In this document: positions 7,824 through 16,536 of the stretch, one piece after another
How the letters are laid out: each line of letters opens with the position of its first letter
How positions within the stretch are numbered: position 1 is the first letter of the stretch
NCBI GenBank assembly: GCA_025927765.1
Contig: JAICKU010000022.1
Span: 1 to 49,672, forward strand
Direction: 5' to 3'
DNA from: Burkholderiales bacterium
GTDB taxonomy: Bacteria > Pseudomonadota > Gammaproteobacteria > Burkholderiales > Casimicrobiaceae
Length of the DNA: 49,672 bases
The notes under the pieces: model-generated
The model's input: only the letters and a program-made list of their open reading frames with translations
Database searches by the model: none
Told to the model about the DNA's origin: nothing
Program-made: the position numbers and the translations under genes

Positions 7824-8325
7824 AACTCACATGCAAACGGGCACCGGCCGCCGCCCTCCGGCGCGCGATGCGCACGCGGTCGCGGCGCAGCCGGACCGCG
7901 CCGAGACGCTCGGCCTCCTCATCCATGCGCTGTCGAAAAGCTGGCGCAGCGAGCTCGACAAGCGGCTGCGCCCGCTCGGCCTGACGCGTGCGCAGTGGCA
8001 GGCGCTGCTCGCGCTGTCGCGCGCCGGCGGCACGCTTTCGCAGCGCGAGCTCGCCGACTTCCTCGACATCGGCGCGCCGGCGATGGTCGCGCTCGTCGAC
8101 CGCATGGAGCGCGACGACCTCGTCGTGCGGTCGAGCGTGCCCGGCGACCGGCGGCGCAACGCGATCGGCCTCACGCCGCGCGCGCGGCGCCTCCTCACCA
8201 CGATCCACGCGGTTGCGCTCGAGCTGCGCCACGAAGTCAGGAGCGCACTCACCGCGCACGAAATGGATCAGCTCTGCACGCTGCTCGGCAAGGCCCGCGC
8301 GCGGCTCGACGGGTTGAAATCATGA
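7816..8325 (+). CDS. MarR-family transcriptional regulator
   Basis: A winged-helix repressor of about 169 residues. The dimerisation helix LGLLIHALSKSWRSELDKRL is followed by the recognition region LTRAQWQALLALSRAGGTLS, QRELADFLDIGAPAMVALVD and the wing DRMERDDLVVRSSVPGDRRR. It ends with the ATGA overlap that starts emrA. MarR proteins in this setting usually sense aromatic or drug-like ligands and repress their own operon. The start is uncertain: ATGs exist at 7807, 7816 and 7831. The promoter places the transcript start at about 7815, which excludes 7807. It implies a leaderless message from 7816 or a 16-nt leader from 7831. No Shine-Dalgarno sequence is present. Confidence 0.93.
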   Translation: MRTTHMQTGTGRRPPARDAHAVAAQPDRAETLGLLIHALSKSWRSELDKRLRPLGLTRAQWQALLALSRAGGTLSQRELADFLDIGAPAMVALVDRMERDDLVVRSSVPGDRRRNAIGLTPRARRLLTTIHAVALELRHEVRSALTAHEMDQLCTLLGKARARLDGLKS

Positions 8326-9323
8326 CGCGGCTCTCGTTCCGGCTGTCGCCGCGCACGATCCTGATCGTGCTGGGGCTGATCGTGGCACTCGTCGCGGCGG
8401 CGTGGTGGTGGCACGAGAAGTCGCTGTACCAGACCACCGAGAACGCGTACGTCAACGCGCGCATCGTGCAGGTATCGTCGCTCGTCATGGGGCCGATCGT
8501 GAAGGTCGACGTCCACGACAACGAGTACGTGCACAGGGGCGACGTGCTGTTCGAAATCGACCGGCGGCCGTTCGAGGCGGCGCTGGCGGAGAACGAGGGC
8601 AAGCTGCGGCTCGCCGAGCAGGGCACGCGACAAGACCAGTCCGACGTGCTCGCCGCGCAGGCCGAGGTCGCGCAGCAGACGGCGTCGCTCAACAACGCCG
8701 AGGCGAACCTGCGGCGCACCACGCAGCTCGTGCACGAGAACTTCGTGTCGAAGCAGGCCGAGGACGACGCGCAGGCGCGCGTGCGCACGGCGCAGGCGGC
8801 CGTCGAGGCGTCGAAGGCGCGCCTCGCCAAGGCGCGCGAAGCGCTGTCGAAGAACGGCACGACGACGCCGGCCGTGCGCGTCGCGCAGGCCGAGGTCGAG
8901 AAGGCGAAGCTCGACCTCGAGCATACGGTCGTGCGCGCGACCGAGGAAGGGTGGATCACGAGCTTCAACCTGACGCCGGGCACCGTCGTCACGCCCGGCA
9001 ATCCGCTGTTCGCGATCGTCGTCGCGAACAGTTTCTGGGTCGACGCGAACTTCAAGGAAACCGAGTTGACCGGCGTGGTGCCGGGACGCCCGGCGACGGT
9101 CGTCGTCGACATGTATCCCGACCACACGTTCCACGGCAAGGTGCAGAGCCTCGCCGGCGGCACCGGCGCGGCGTTCTCGCTGTTGCCGCCGCAGAACGCG
9201 AACGGAAACTGGGTGAAGATCGCGCAGCGCGTGCCGGTACGCGTCAGCATCGACGATCCGGATCCGCGGTTCCCGCTGCGCGTCGGCGCGACGGCGACCG
9301 TGAGCGTTTCGATTGCGCAGTAA
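8322..9323 (+). CDS. emrA: Multidrug efflux membrane fusion protein, EmrA/HlyD family
   Basis: A 333-residue periplasmic adaptor. It has one N-terminal membrane anchor (about residues 10-29), the EmrA signature TENAYVNARIVQVSSLVMGP, a lipoyl-like domain, a long coiled-coil hairpin (about 85-200, rich in Ala, Gln and Glu) and a beta-barrel domain (NSFWVDANFKETEL, then PATVVVDMYP). It links the inner-membrane pump EmrB to an outer-membrane channel. It overlaps marR by four bases (ATGA) and precedes emrB by 9 nt, so the three are translationally linked. No TolC-like gene is present nearby. Confidence 0.95.
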   Translation: MTRLSFRLSPRTILIVLGLIVALVAAAWWWHEKSLYQTTENAYVNARIVQVSSLVMGPIVKVDVHDNEYVHRGDVLFEIDRRPFEAALAENEGKLRLAEQGTRQDQSDVLAAQAEVAQQTASLNNAEANLRRTTQLVHENFVSKQAEDDAQARVRTAQAAVEASKARLAKAREALSKNGTTTPAVRVAQAEVEKAKLDLEHTVVRATEEGWITSFNLTPGTVVTPGNPLFAIVVANSFWVDANFKETELTGVVPGRPATVVVDMYPDHTFHGKVQSLAGGTGAAFSLLPPQNANGNWVKIAQRVPVRVSIDDPDPRFPLRVGATATVSVSIAQ

Positions 9324-9332
9324 AGCGGTGCG

Positions 9333-10856
9333 ATGAACCGACCCGCGCAGGGTTCGCGTTTCTTCGTCGTGCTGGCGGTCATGGCCGCCACCGTGATCCA
9401 GGTGCTCGACACGACGATCGTCAACGTCGCGCTGCCGCACATGGCGGGCGAACTCGGCGCGTCGCTCGACCAGATCAGCTGGGTGCTGACGAGCTACATC
9501 GTGGCGTCGTCGATCGTCATGCCGATGACCGGCTACCTCACCGATCGCCTGGGCCGCCGCAAGTATCTGCTGATCAGCATCGCGGGCTTCGTCGTCGCGT
9601 CGGCGCTGTGCGGCATTGCGACGTCGCTCACCGAGATCGTGCTGTTCCGCCTTCTGCAGGGCATCTTCGGCGCGTCGCTGGTGCCGCTGTCGCAGGCGAT
9701 CATGGTCGACAGCTACCCGCTGCACGAGCGCGGCAAGGCGATGGCGATCTGGGGCATGGGGGTGATGGTCGCGCCGATCCTCGGCCCGACGCTCGGCGGG
9801 TGGCTCACCGAAACCGTCAACTGGCGCTGGAATTTCTACATCAACGTACCCGTCGGCGTGCTGTCGTTCCTGCTCGCCGCACGCCACGTGCCCGACACGC
9901 CGGTGAAGGAACGCGGCATGGACTGGTGGGGCGTCGCGTATCTCGCGATGTTCATCGGCGGCCTGCAGTACCTGCTCGATCGCGGACAGCAGGAGGACTG
10001 GTTCGACGCGTCGTCGATCCGCTGGTCCGCCGCGATCCTCGCCGTCGGCCTCGTGCTGTTCGTCGGCCACTCGATCGTGTCGAAGCGTCACACGCTGATC
10101 AACATCCGTATCTTCGCCGACCGCAATTTCTCGGCGGCGTCGATCGTCGGCGGCGCGATGGGCCTTTCGCTGTACGGCGGCATGCTGCTGCAGCCGGTGA
10201 TGTTCGAGAGCGTGCTGCAGTACCCGACGTTCCAGACCGGCCTCGCGATGATGCCGCGCGGCTTCGGAAGCCTGTTCGCGATGCTCGTCGTCGGCCGCGT
10301 CATCGGCAAGGTGGGCGCGAAGCCGCTCATCTATTTCGGCATCGCCGTCGGTACGCTCGGCGCGTGGATGATGACGCACGTGGGCTTCAACACCACGTCG
10401 TCGTCGCTGGTCGTGCCGCTCGTGCTGCAGGGCGTCGGCATCGGCTTCGTGTTCGTGCCGCTGTCCGCGATCGCCTTCGCGACGCTGCCGAAGACGCTGA
10501 CGGCGGAAGCCGCGGGCGTCTACAGCCTGGTCCGCTCGATCGGCTCGTCGATCGGAATCTCGATCGTGAGCGTGTCGCTCGCGCGCGGCGCGCAGGCGAG
10601 CTGGGGGGCGCTGCGCGGCTACATCGATCCGTATCGCTTCGAAGTGCAGCAGTATCTCGATCCGCTGCACCTCAAGGCGCAGGGACAGGGGCTCGCGATC
10701 CTCGCACAGCAGGCGGGACTGCAGGCGCAGATGCTCGGCCTGCTGCACGCGTTCTGGGTGATCGTGCTGAGCTTCCTCGTGATGATTCCGCTCGTGATGC
10801 TGTTGCGGCCGGGGCGACCGGGCCAGGGACCGTCGCCGGCCGTGGCCGCGGAGTAG
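9333..10856 (+). CDS. emrB: MFS multidrug exporter, DHA2 (EmrB/QacA) family
   Basis: A 507-residue inner-membrane proton antiporter with about 14 transmembrane helices, the usual size for EmrB. Helix 1 has the motif VLDTTIVNVALPHMAGELGA. Motif A is GYLTDRLGRRK at the 2-3 loop, and motif C-like sequence GVMVAPILGPTLGGWLTE lies in helix 5. Together with EmrA it should form a tripartite pump for hydrophobic toxins, under control of the MarR protein two genes upstream. It ends next to a strong hairpin shared with the convergent folE. Confidence 0.95.
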   Translation: MNRPAQGSRFFVVLAVMAATVIQVLDTTIVNVALPHMAGELGASLDQISWVLTSYIVASSIVMPMTGYLTDRLGRRKYLLISIAGFVVASALCGIATSLTEIVLFRLLQGIFGASLVPLSQAIMVDSYPLHERGKAMAIWGMGVMVAPILGPTLGGWLTETVNWRWNFYINVPVGVLSFLLAARHVPDTPVKERGMDWWGVAYLAMFIGGLQYLLDRGQQEDWFDASSIRWSAAILAVGLVLFVGHSIVSKRHTLINIRIFADRNFSAASIVGGAMGLSLYGGMLLQPVMFESVLQYPTFQTGLAMMPRGFGSLFAMLVVGRVIGKVGAKPLIYFGIAVGTLGAWMMTHVGFNTTSSSLVVPLVLQGVGIGFVFVPLSAIAFATLPKTLTAEAAGVYSLVRSIGSSIGISIVSVSLARGAQASWGALRGYIDPYRFEVQQYLDPLHLKAQGQGLAILAQQAGLQAQMLGLLHAFWVIVLSFLVMIPLVMLLRPGRPGQGPSPAVAAE

Positions 10857-10877
10857 GCGCCGCCGCGAAGCGGCGCC
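10856..10877. terminator. Bidirectional hairpin between emrB and folE
   Basis: GGCGCCGC and GCGGCGCC form a perfect 8-bp stem around CGCGAA, directly between two convergent stop codons (10854-10856 and 10879-10881). It has no T-tract, but position and symmetry suggest a shared terminator. Confidence 0.6.
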
Positions 10878-10878
10878 C

Positions 10879-11448
10879 TCAGCCGCGCGCGCCGATCAGC
10901 GCCAAAAACTCCTCGCGCGTCGCCTGCGAATCGCGAAAGGTGCCGAGCACCGACGACGTGACCATTTCCGAATTCTGCTTCTCGACGCCGCGCATCATCA
11001 TGCAAAGGTGCCGCGCCTCGATCATCACGCCCACGCCCTTCGCGTCGATCGTCTCGAAGACCGCCTGCGAGATCTGCTCGGTCAGCCGCTCCTGCAGCTG
11101 CAGCCTTCGCGCATACATGTCGACGAGCCGCGCGAGCTTCGACACGCCGAACACGCGCCCCGTCGGGATGTAGCCGATGTGGCAGCGGCCGAAGAACGGC
11201 AGCATGTGGTGCTCGCACAGGCTGTACACCTCGATGTTCTTCACGATCACCATGCTGTTCGTCGTCTGCGTGAAGATCGCGCCGTTGACGAGCGTCGTGA
11301 GATCGCTCTTGTAGCCGGAGGTCAGGAAGGCGAGCGCCTTCGCGACGCGCTCGGGCGTCTTGACGAGGCCCTCGCGTTCGGGGTCCTCGCCGAGTGCGGC
11401 GATGATTTCGCGGACCAGCGTCTCGATTCGGGCGATATCGGGCATCAT
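10879..11448 (-). CDS. folE: GTP cyclohydrolase I (FolE)
   Basis: This enzyme converts GTP to 7,8-dihydroneopterin triphosphate, the first step of folate (and some queuosine) synthesis. The 189-residue product has the zinc ligands C78, H81 (in CEHH) and C149 (HLCM), the [20 protein letters not shown] helix and the [15 protein letters not shown] strand, all intact. The frame is open well upstream, but the ATG at 11446-11448 gives the normal length; the second ATG three bases on is equally possible. It is a single gene convergent with emrB and divergent from the zinc-ribbon gene. Confidence 0.97.
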   Translation of the reverse strand: MMPDIARIETLVREIIAALGEDPEREGLVKTPERVAKALAFLTSGYKSDLTTLVNGAIFTQTTNSMVIVKNIEVYSLCEHHMLPFFGRCHIGYIPTGRVFGVSKLARLVDMYARRLQLQERLTEQISQAVFETIDAKGVGVMIEARHLCMMMRGVEKQNSEMVTSSVLGTFRDSQATREEFLALIGARG

Positions 11449-11643
11449 GGTCGAAGCGCGCCTTTCGCTTGGGAGAATGTCGATTATCGCGTGCGTCCAT
11501 GCGTCGGCAACCTCGGGGCGCACGACCGATCGTCGTGTAAAAACGCGCACGTCTTCTACGGGGCTCCGTTTTGAGGCAGGATGGGGAGCCTTCGTGTCGC
11601 GCCACCTCCGTGTATTGCAGCGGGGTACGACGCCGAACGCACG

Positions 11644-12612
11644 ATGATCTGCCGAAGCTGCAATCGCACTCTTCCCGCGCGCGCCCGCTACTGCGTCCAC
11701 TGCGGCGCCGAGCAGGACCTGCCCACGCCGATCGCGTTCGCCGCCGCGATGGCCGGCGTTCGCCGCGAGGCCGCCAACGCCGTGTACGCGGAGGCCGCCC
11801 CGCCGCCCCGCGGGGAGGCGCGCGCACCCGGCACGCAAGCCGGATTTCCGCCCCGAGTCGACACGCACGCGGCGCCCGACGAGCGCTCGCCGAGTCGCGA
11901 GGGCGGGGCGGCGCCGGGCGAGCTCGATTCGACACCCGCGTACTCGAACGCGCCGTCGCGCTACCGGCTCGCGACGGCGCTCATCGTCGCGTGCCTCGTC
12001 CTGGGCGCGGTGGGTCTGACAGCCGCCTGGTGGTTGCGGCCGACGCCACCGCTCGTCGCGGCGCCATCGACCACGGATACCGCGATGCCGCCCGCGCTGC
12101 CCGCGAGCCCCCCGGCGGAGCCGGCGCCGTCACTCCCGGATGCCAACGCGGCGCCCCCCGCGCCGCCGGCCACCGCCGACACCACCACGGGGGCTCCCAC
12201 GGCGGAGGCGCCATCATCCGCCGAAGCCGCTCCCTCGGCCGAACCGGCGGCCGAGGCGCCCGTGCAGATCACGCCGTTGCCGGCGCATCGCGGCGGGTCG
12301 CGCCCGCACGCGGCGGCGCGTCCGCCCGGTCAGAGGCCGGAAGCCTCGCCCGCAGAGCCGGCAGCCGCGCCCGCACCTGTGCCGCCGACGCCGCCGAAGC
12401 AGCGGGCAGTCGCGCCGGCTCCGCCCGCGGCCACGGCCGCCGCGCCGGTCGATCGGTGGACGCGCATGAACGACGAAATGTCGCGGTGCACGCGAGAGGA
12501 TTTCATCGCCCGCGTGATCTGCGGGCAGCGCGTGCGCTTTCGCTACTGCGATGGCTACTGGGGCAAGGTCCCCGCATGCCCGGGCAACCCGGCGCCGGAG
12601 CGAGGTCAGTAA
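11644..12612 (+). CDS. Zinc-ribbon membrane protein with Pro/Ala-rich linker
   Basis: This 322-residue protein opens with a zinc ribbon, C3-x2-C6 and C17-x2-C20 ([20 protein letters not shown]). A cytoplasmic linker follows, then a single membrane helix at about 108-130 and a long Pro/Ala/Thr-rich stretch in the periplasm. The C-terminal 45 residues form a small domain with four Cys ([27 protein letters not shown]). I chose the ATG right before the ribbon; an upstream ATG at 11581 would add 21 unrelated residues. A cytoplasmic metal ribbon joined to a disulfide-rich periplasmic domain suggests sensing or anchoring, but no function is known to me. Confidence 0.75.
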   Translation: MICRSCNRTLPARARYCVHCGAEQDLPTPIAFAAAMAGVRREAANAVYAEAAPPPRGEARAPGTQAGFPPRVDTHAAPDERSPSREGGAAPGELDSTPAYSNAPSRYRLATALIVACLVLGAVGLTAAWWLRPTPPLVAAPSTTDTAMPPALPASPPAEPAPSLPDANAAPPAPPATADTTTGAPTAEAPSSAEAAPSAEPAAEAPVQITPLPAHRGGSRPHAAARPPGQRPEASPAEPAAAPAPVPPTPPKQRAVAPAPPAATAAAPVDRWTRMNDEMSRCTREDFIARVICGQRVRFRYCDGYWGKVPACPGNPAPERGQ

Positions 12613-12781
12613 CCGGCGTTTCGTGCGCGTCAGCCGGTCATGCGACCGATGCGCGGCGCTGGCCGCGTCGACCGTAGGCGCTTCCTTACACTGGATTCGG
12701 GACGCAGCCGATCCGCGGCGCGGCCCATCGCGTCTACGCTGACTCGACGGTCCCGCGAAGGGACAGCACCGAGGACAGGAT

Positions 12782-13363
12782 ATGACGCACATCGTGGCAG
12801 GCGTCTTCGACGACGAGGCGCAGGCGACCGCGGCGGCGCACGAACTGCGCGGCGCCGGATTCGACGCGGGCGACCTCGACCAGTTCACGCTCGGCCCGCC
12901 CGGGCGCCACGACGCGCTGCCGACCGGTGGCGACCAGCTCGCGGATTCGAAGGCGGGGGAGGGCGATGCCGGTGCCGTGAAGGGCGCGGCCGTCGGTACC
13001 GCCATCGGCGCGGTGGTGGGCCTCGCGGCCACCCCGGTCGTCGGTCCGCTGGGTGTGGCCGGAGGGGCAGCCGTCGGCGCCTACGCGGGCTCGCTCGCGG
13101 GCGCCGTGCAGAAAATGGGCGACGACACGCCGGCGCCGCAACCGCGGCCGGCGGGGGTGATGGTGGCCGTCAACACCGACACCGACGACGACCAGGAGCT
13201 GGCCGTCGACCTGCTGCACGACCACGGCGCGCGGATGATCGAGCGCGCCGACGGCGCCTGGCGCAACGGCAAGTGGGCCGACTTCGACCCGGTGAGCACG
13301 CCCAACGTGATCGAGTCGCACGTCGCGGGAAGCGCCGAGCGGCGTGACGCGACAAAGATGTGA
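12782..13363 (+). CDS. Glycine-zipper protein with stress-protein-like ends
   Basis: This 193-residue protein starts MTHIVAGVFDDEAQATAAAH, which resembles the ferredoxin-like fold of heat-induced stress protein YflT/GSP17M. It has a central Gly/Ala-rich hydrophobic zipper (about 63-108: GAAVGTAIGAVVGLAATPVV, then AGGAAVGAYAGSLAGAVQKM) and a second ferredoxin-like strand set (GVMVAVNTDTDD). No signal peptide is present. Such proteins are often general-stress proteins that insert in or associate with membranes. A Shine-Dalgarno AGGA lies before the ATG. The next small gene starts on GTG overlapping its stop codon. Confidence 0.85.
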   Translation: MTHIVAGVFDDEAQATAAAHELRGAGFDAGDLDQFTLGPPGRHDALPTGGDQLADSKAGEGDAGAVKGAAVGTAIGAVVGLAATPVVGPLGVAGGAAVGAYAGSLAGAVQKMGDDTPAPQPRPAGVMVAVNTDTDDDQELAVDLLHDHGARMIERADGAWRNGKWADFDPVSTPNVIESHVAGSAERRDATKM

Positions 13364-13491
13364 GGCCTGCCCGGACACCGCTCGCGCTCCTGCGCGCCCA
13401 GCGCGGCCGCTGGGGCTACATCCTCGCGTGGCTCGTGGGCGTGCCCGTGCCGATCCTCGTGATCATCTTCCTGCTGCGCGGATGCAGTTGA
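13360..13491 (+). CDS. 43-residue membrane protein, GTG start
   Basis: This short frame begins at a GTG that overlaps the stop of the glycine-zipper gene (GTGA) and encodes a basic N terminus (RPARTPLALLRAQRGRWGY). One strong membrane helix follows (ILAWLVGVPVPILVIIFLL), then RGCS. The Trp-Gly-Tyr-hydrophobic-VPVP-hydrophobic-Arg-Gly-Cys pattern is one I associate with very small conserved proteobacterial membrane proteins of unknown role. The 4-base overlap argues for coupled translation with the stress-type gene upstream. There is no independent Shine-Dalgarno sequence. Confidence 0.6.
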   Translation: MRPARTPLALLRAQRGRWGYILAWLVGVPVPILVIIFLLRGCS

Positions 13492-13513
13492 CGGCGTCGC
13501 GCCGGACTCGTCG

Positions 13514-14272
13514 CTAGCCTCTTCCCACGAACGGCATCTTCGTCGCCATCACGGTCAGGAACTGGACGTTCGCCTCGAGCGGCAGGCTCGCCATGTAGGC
13601 GACGGCGCTCGCGACGTTCCCGACGTCCATCACCGGCTCGACGGCGATCTCGCCGTTCGCCTGCGCCACACCCTTCTGCATCCTCGCCGCCATGTCGGTG
13701 AGCGCATTGCCGATGTCGATCTGCCCGCAGGCGATGTCGTACTTGCGTCCGTCGAGCGACGTCGACTTCGTGAGGCCGGTGATCGCGTGCTTCGTCGCGG
13801 TGTAGGGCGCCGAATTCGGACGCGGCGCATGCGCCGAGATCGAGCCGTTGTTGATGATGCGGCCGCCGCGCGGCTGTTGCGCCTTCATGATCCGGATCGC
13901 GTGCTGCGTGCACAGGAACGGGCCGAGCAGGTTCGTGTCGATGACGGCGCGAAGGGTCGCGAGCGGCAGGTCCTCGAGGCCCACCGGCGGCGAGCCGATC
14001 CCCGCGTTGTTGAAGAGCAGGTCGAGCCGCCCGAAGCGATCGTGCACCCGGTCGAACAGCCGCGCGACCGATGCATCGTCGGTGACGTCGGTGGCGACCG
14101 GCAACAGGCGCTCGCGCAGTTCGCCTGCGTTCGCGACGGCTTCGTCGAGCACACCCTGTCGGCGTCCGGCGAGCGCGACGCGATACCCGGCGCGCGCGAG
14201 CGCCAGTGCGACCGCGCGGCCGATGCCGCTGCCGCCACCGGTGACGATGGCACTCTTGTTCGCTTCGTTCAT
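13514..14272 (-). CDS. SDR-family oxidoreductase
   Basis: A 252-residue short-chain dehydrogenase/reductase. The cofactor motif is T11-GGGSGIG, then NNAG (88-91), with catalytic Ser in NNGSISA (S144 or S146) and Y157-x3-K161 (YTATK). The Arg-Arg after strand 2 (LAGRRQG) suggests NADP preference. It is the last gene of a chain, with its ATG overlapping the stop of the GGDEF-EAL gene (ATGA at 14269-14272). The substrate is unknown; link to glucan or c-di-GMP functions upstream is only positional. Confidence 0.93.
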   Translation of the reverse strand: MNEANKSAIVTGGGSGIGRAVALALARAGYRVALAGRRQGVLDEAVANAGELRERLLPVATDVTDDASVARLFDRVHDRFGRLDLLFNNAGIGSPPVGLEDLPLATLRAVIDTNLLGPFLCTQHAIRIMKAQQPRGGRIINNGSISAHAPRPNSAPYTATKHAITGLTKSTSLDGRKYDIACGQIDIGNALTDMAARMQKGVAQANGEIAVEPVMDVGNVASAVAYMASLPLEANVQFLTVMATKMPFVGRG

Positions 14273-16536
14273 GGCGCAACTCTCCCCTTGTGCATGCGCT
14301 GCCGTTTGCGTTCGCCGTCGCCGATGTGCACCACGTCGTCGCTGCGCCGGCGCTCGGCGTCGTGCCGCTCGGCCGTGCGCGCGCGTTCGCCATCGTGGCG
14401 GCCGCGCTCGGCGACGTGGCGCGCGCGCATGCCCGGCGGCGCGAACATCGTCGGCGGCGCGATCGCGTTGCCCTGCGCGTAGTCGATGCCGACGCTGCGC
14501 AGCGCATCGAGCGTTGCCGCCGACTCGACCGATTCGGCGATCGTCTGCTTGCCCATCACGCGCGCGATGCGATGGATCGCCTCGACCATCGCCGCGTCGA
14601 CGGGGTCGTTCAGCATGTTCTTCACGAAGCTGCCGTCGATCTTCAGGTAGTCGACCGGCAGTTGCTTGAGATACGTGAACGACGACACGCCGACGCCGAA
14701 ATCGTCGAGCGCAAAGCGGCAACCCGGCTCGCGGAATGCGCCGATGAATTCCGCGGCCTTCGACAGGCTCGTCACGGCCGTGGTCTCGGTGATCTCGAAG
14801 CAGATCGACGCGTGCGGGATGCGAAAGCGCGCGAAGCTCTCGCGCACGTAATCCTGGAATTCCTCGTCGCCGATCGACGCGCCCGACACGTTGATCGCAT
14901 AGGTGCCGCCCAGGCGTCCTTCGGCGCGCCGCTCGGCGAGCACGCGAAACGCCGTGCGGATCACCCAGCGATCGATCGTCGGCATCAGGTGGTAGCGCTC
15001 GGCGGCGGGAATGAAGGCGATCGGCGGGATCAGCTCGTTCTGCTCGTCGATCAGGCGCACGAGCAGTTCCTCGTGCTCGACGTGCGCCGCCGACGCCTGC
15101 ATCGGCCGCATCGGCTGCGAATACAGACACAGGCGATCCTCGGCCAGCGCGCGATGGATGCGGTTCACCCATTCCATCTCGCCGCGGCGCGCGGCGACTT
15201 CGCTGTCCTCGGGGCGATACACCTGCACGCGATTGCGACCCTTGTCCTTGGCGAGATAGCACGCGGCGTCGGCCGCGGACAGCACGCTCGCGAGCGTATG
15301 CGGCCCGTCGGCGAGGTTGACGAGGCCGATGCTGACGCCGATCGTGAACGAGCGGTTCTTCCAGGCGAAGCGGAAATCGACGATGGCCTTGCGCAGCGCG
15401 TCGGCGATGCGGAGCGCCGGCGCGGGCGGGCAGTGCGGCAGCAGCACGCCGAACTCGTCGCCGCCGAGGCGTGCGAGGACGTCCCCTTCGCGCAGCCGCG
15501 GCCGCAGCAGCGCGCCGACCTGCCGCAGCAGTTCGTCGCCGGCCGCGTGGCCGCTCGTGTCGTTGACGACCTTGAACTGGTCGAGGTCGAGGTAGAGCAC
15601 CGCATGCTGCCCCACCTGTCCGTCGCGCGCCTCGACGAGCGAGCGCACGCGCTGCTCGAACTCGCGGCGATTGAGGAGGCCCGTCAATGCGTCGTGACTC
15701 GCGAGATTGGAGAGCCGCGCGGCGTATTGGCGTTCGCGGCTCATGTCCTGGATCACGAGCACCGCCCCGACGATGTTGGCCGCGCGATCGCGGATCGGCG
15801 CCACGCTGTAGTCGATCGCGATCGACTCCGCGCCGCGGCACAGCAGCACGACGTTGCCTTCGGCCTCGACGATCTCGCCGTCGGTGAGCGCACGTGCGAC
15901 GGGGTCGGCGATCGGTGCGCCGGTCTGCTCGTCGACGACGGCGAAGACTTCCGCCACCGCGCGCTGACGCGCCTCGCCGACCGGCCACCCGGTGACGCGC
16001 TCCGCGACGGGATTCAGGTATTCGATGCGGCCCGACGTGTCGACGGTGACCACGGCATCGGCGATCGACGCAAGCGTCACCTGTGCGCGCTCCTTCTCTT
16101 CGAACAGCAGCGCTTCGGCCTGTCGGCGCTTCTGGATGTCCGAGAGCGAGCTGACAAGGCGGTCTTCGCTGGCGCGAAGCGCGTCCTGAAGGCGCGCGCG
16201 CTGCACGAACAGGCGCCGCAGCGTCAGGCCGGCGAGCACGAGCAGCGCCGTGCCGGCGACGAGCCGCAGCGCGAGCAGCGTGGCGCGCGCCGCATGCGGC
16301 GGCTCGACGAGCAGGAAATCGGTGAGCGCGAGCGCGACCAGCACGACGACGATCGCGAGGAACGGCCAGATCGAATCGAGCAGCGGCTCGACGTATTCGG
16401 CGTGCTTGCGCAGTGCCTTCGACCGCACGTTCGCCTTCACGGCGCGGCCTTCCGCGCGCGCCGCGTCGGCGCTGCGCTGCCGCGTGCGGGGACGCAGTCC
16501 GGTTCCGGCCGCGACGCTTCGCCCCGCATCATCCAT
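14269..16536 (-). CDS. PAS-GGDEF-EAL cyclic-di-GMP enzyme
   Basis: A 755-residue inner-membrane signalling protein. Two membrane helices (about 57-78 and 90-107) are followed by a coiled linker, a PAS domain (155-268), a GGDEF domain with intact G358-G-D-E-F362, and an EAL domain. EAL catalytic residues appear in place: E490 in the variant ELLVR, N549, E581, D611-D612 (DDFG), K632, E668 (AESVE) and Q688. Both synthesis and breakdown of c-di-GMP are therefore possible. About 60 C-terminal residues are Arg/His-rich and unlike the family. It overlaps opgH by 8 nt upstream and the SDR gene downstream. A GTG 32 codons in is an alternative start. Confidence 0.93.
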   Translation of the reverse strand: MDDAGRSVAAGTGLRPRTRQRSADAARAEGRAVKANVRSKALRKHAEYVEPLLDSIWPFLAIVVVLVALALTDFLLVEPPHAARATLLALRLVAGTALLVLAGLTLRRLFVQRARLQDALRASEDRLVSSLSDIQKRRQAEALLFEEKERAQVTLASIADAVVTVDTSGRIEYLNPVAERVTGWPVGEARQRAVAEVFAVVDEQTGAPIADPVARALTDGEIVEAEGNVVLLCRGAESIAIDYSVAPIRDRAANIVGAVLVIQDMSRERQYAARLSNLASHDALTGLLNRREFEQRVRSLVEARDGQVGQHAVLYLDLDQFKVVNDTSGHAAGDELLRQVGALLRPRLREGDVLARLGGDEFGVLLPHCPPAPALRIADALRKAIVDFRFAWKNRSFTIGVSIGLVNLADGPHTLASVLSAADAACYLAKDKGRNRVQVYRPEDSEVAARRGEMEWVNRIHRALAEDRLCLYSQPMRPMQASAAHVEHEELLVRLIDEQNELIPPIAFIPAAERYHLMPTIDRWVIRTAFRVLAERRAEGRLGGTYAINVSGASIGDEEFQDYVRESFARFRIPHASICFEITETTAVTSLSKAAEFIGAFREPGCRFALDDFGVGVSSFTYLKQLPVDYLKIDGSFVKNMLNDPVDAAMVEAIHRIARVMGKQTIAESVESAATLDALRSVGIDYAQGNAIAPPTMFAPPGMRARHVAERGRHDGERARTAERHDAERRRSDDVVHIGDGERKRQRMHKGRVAP

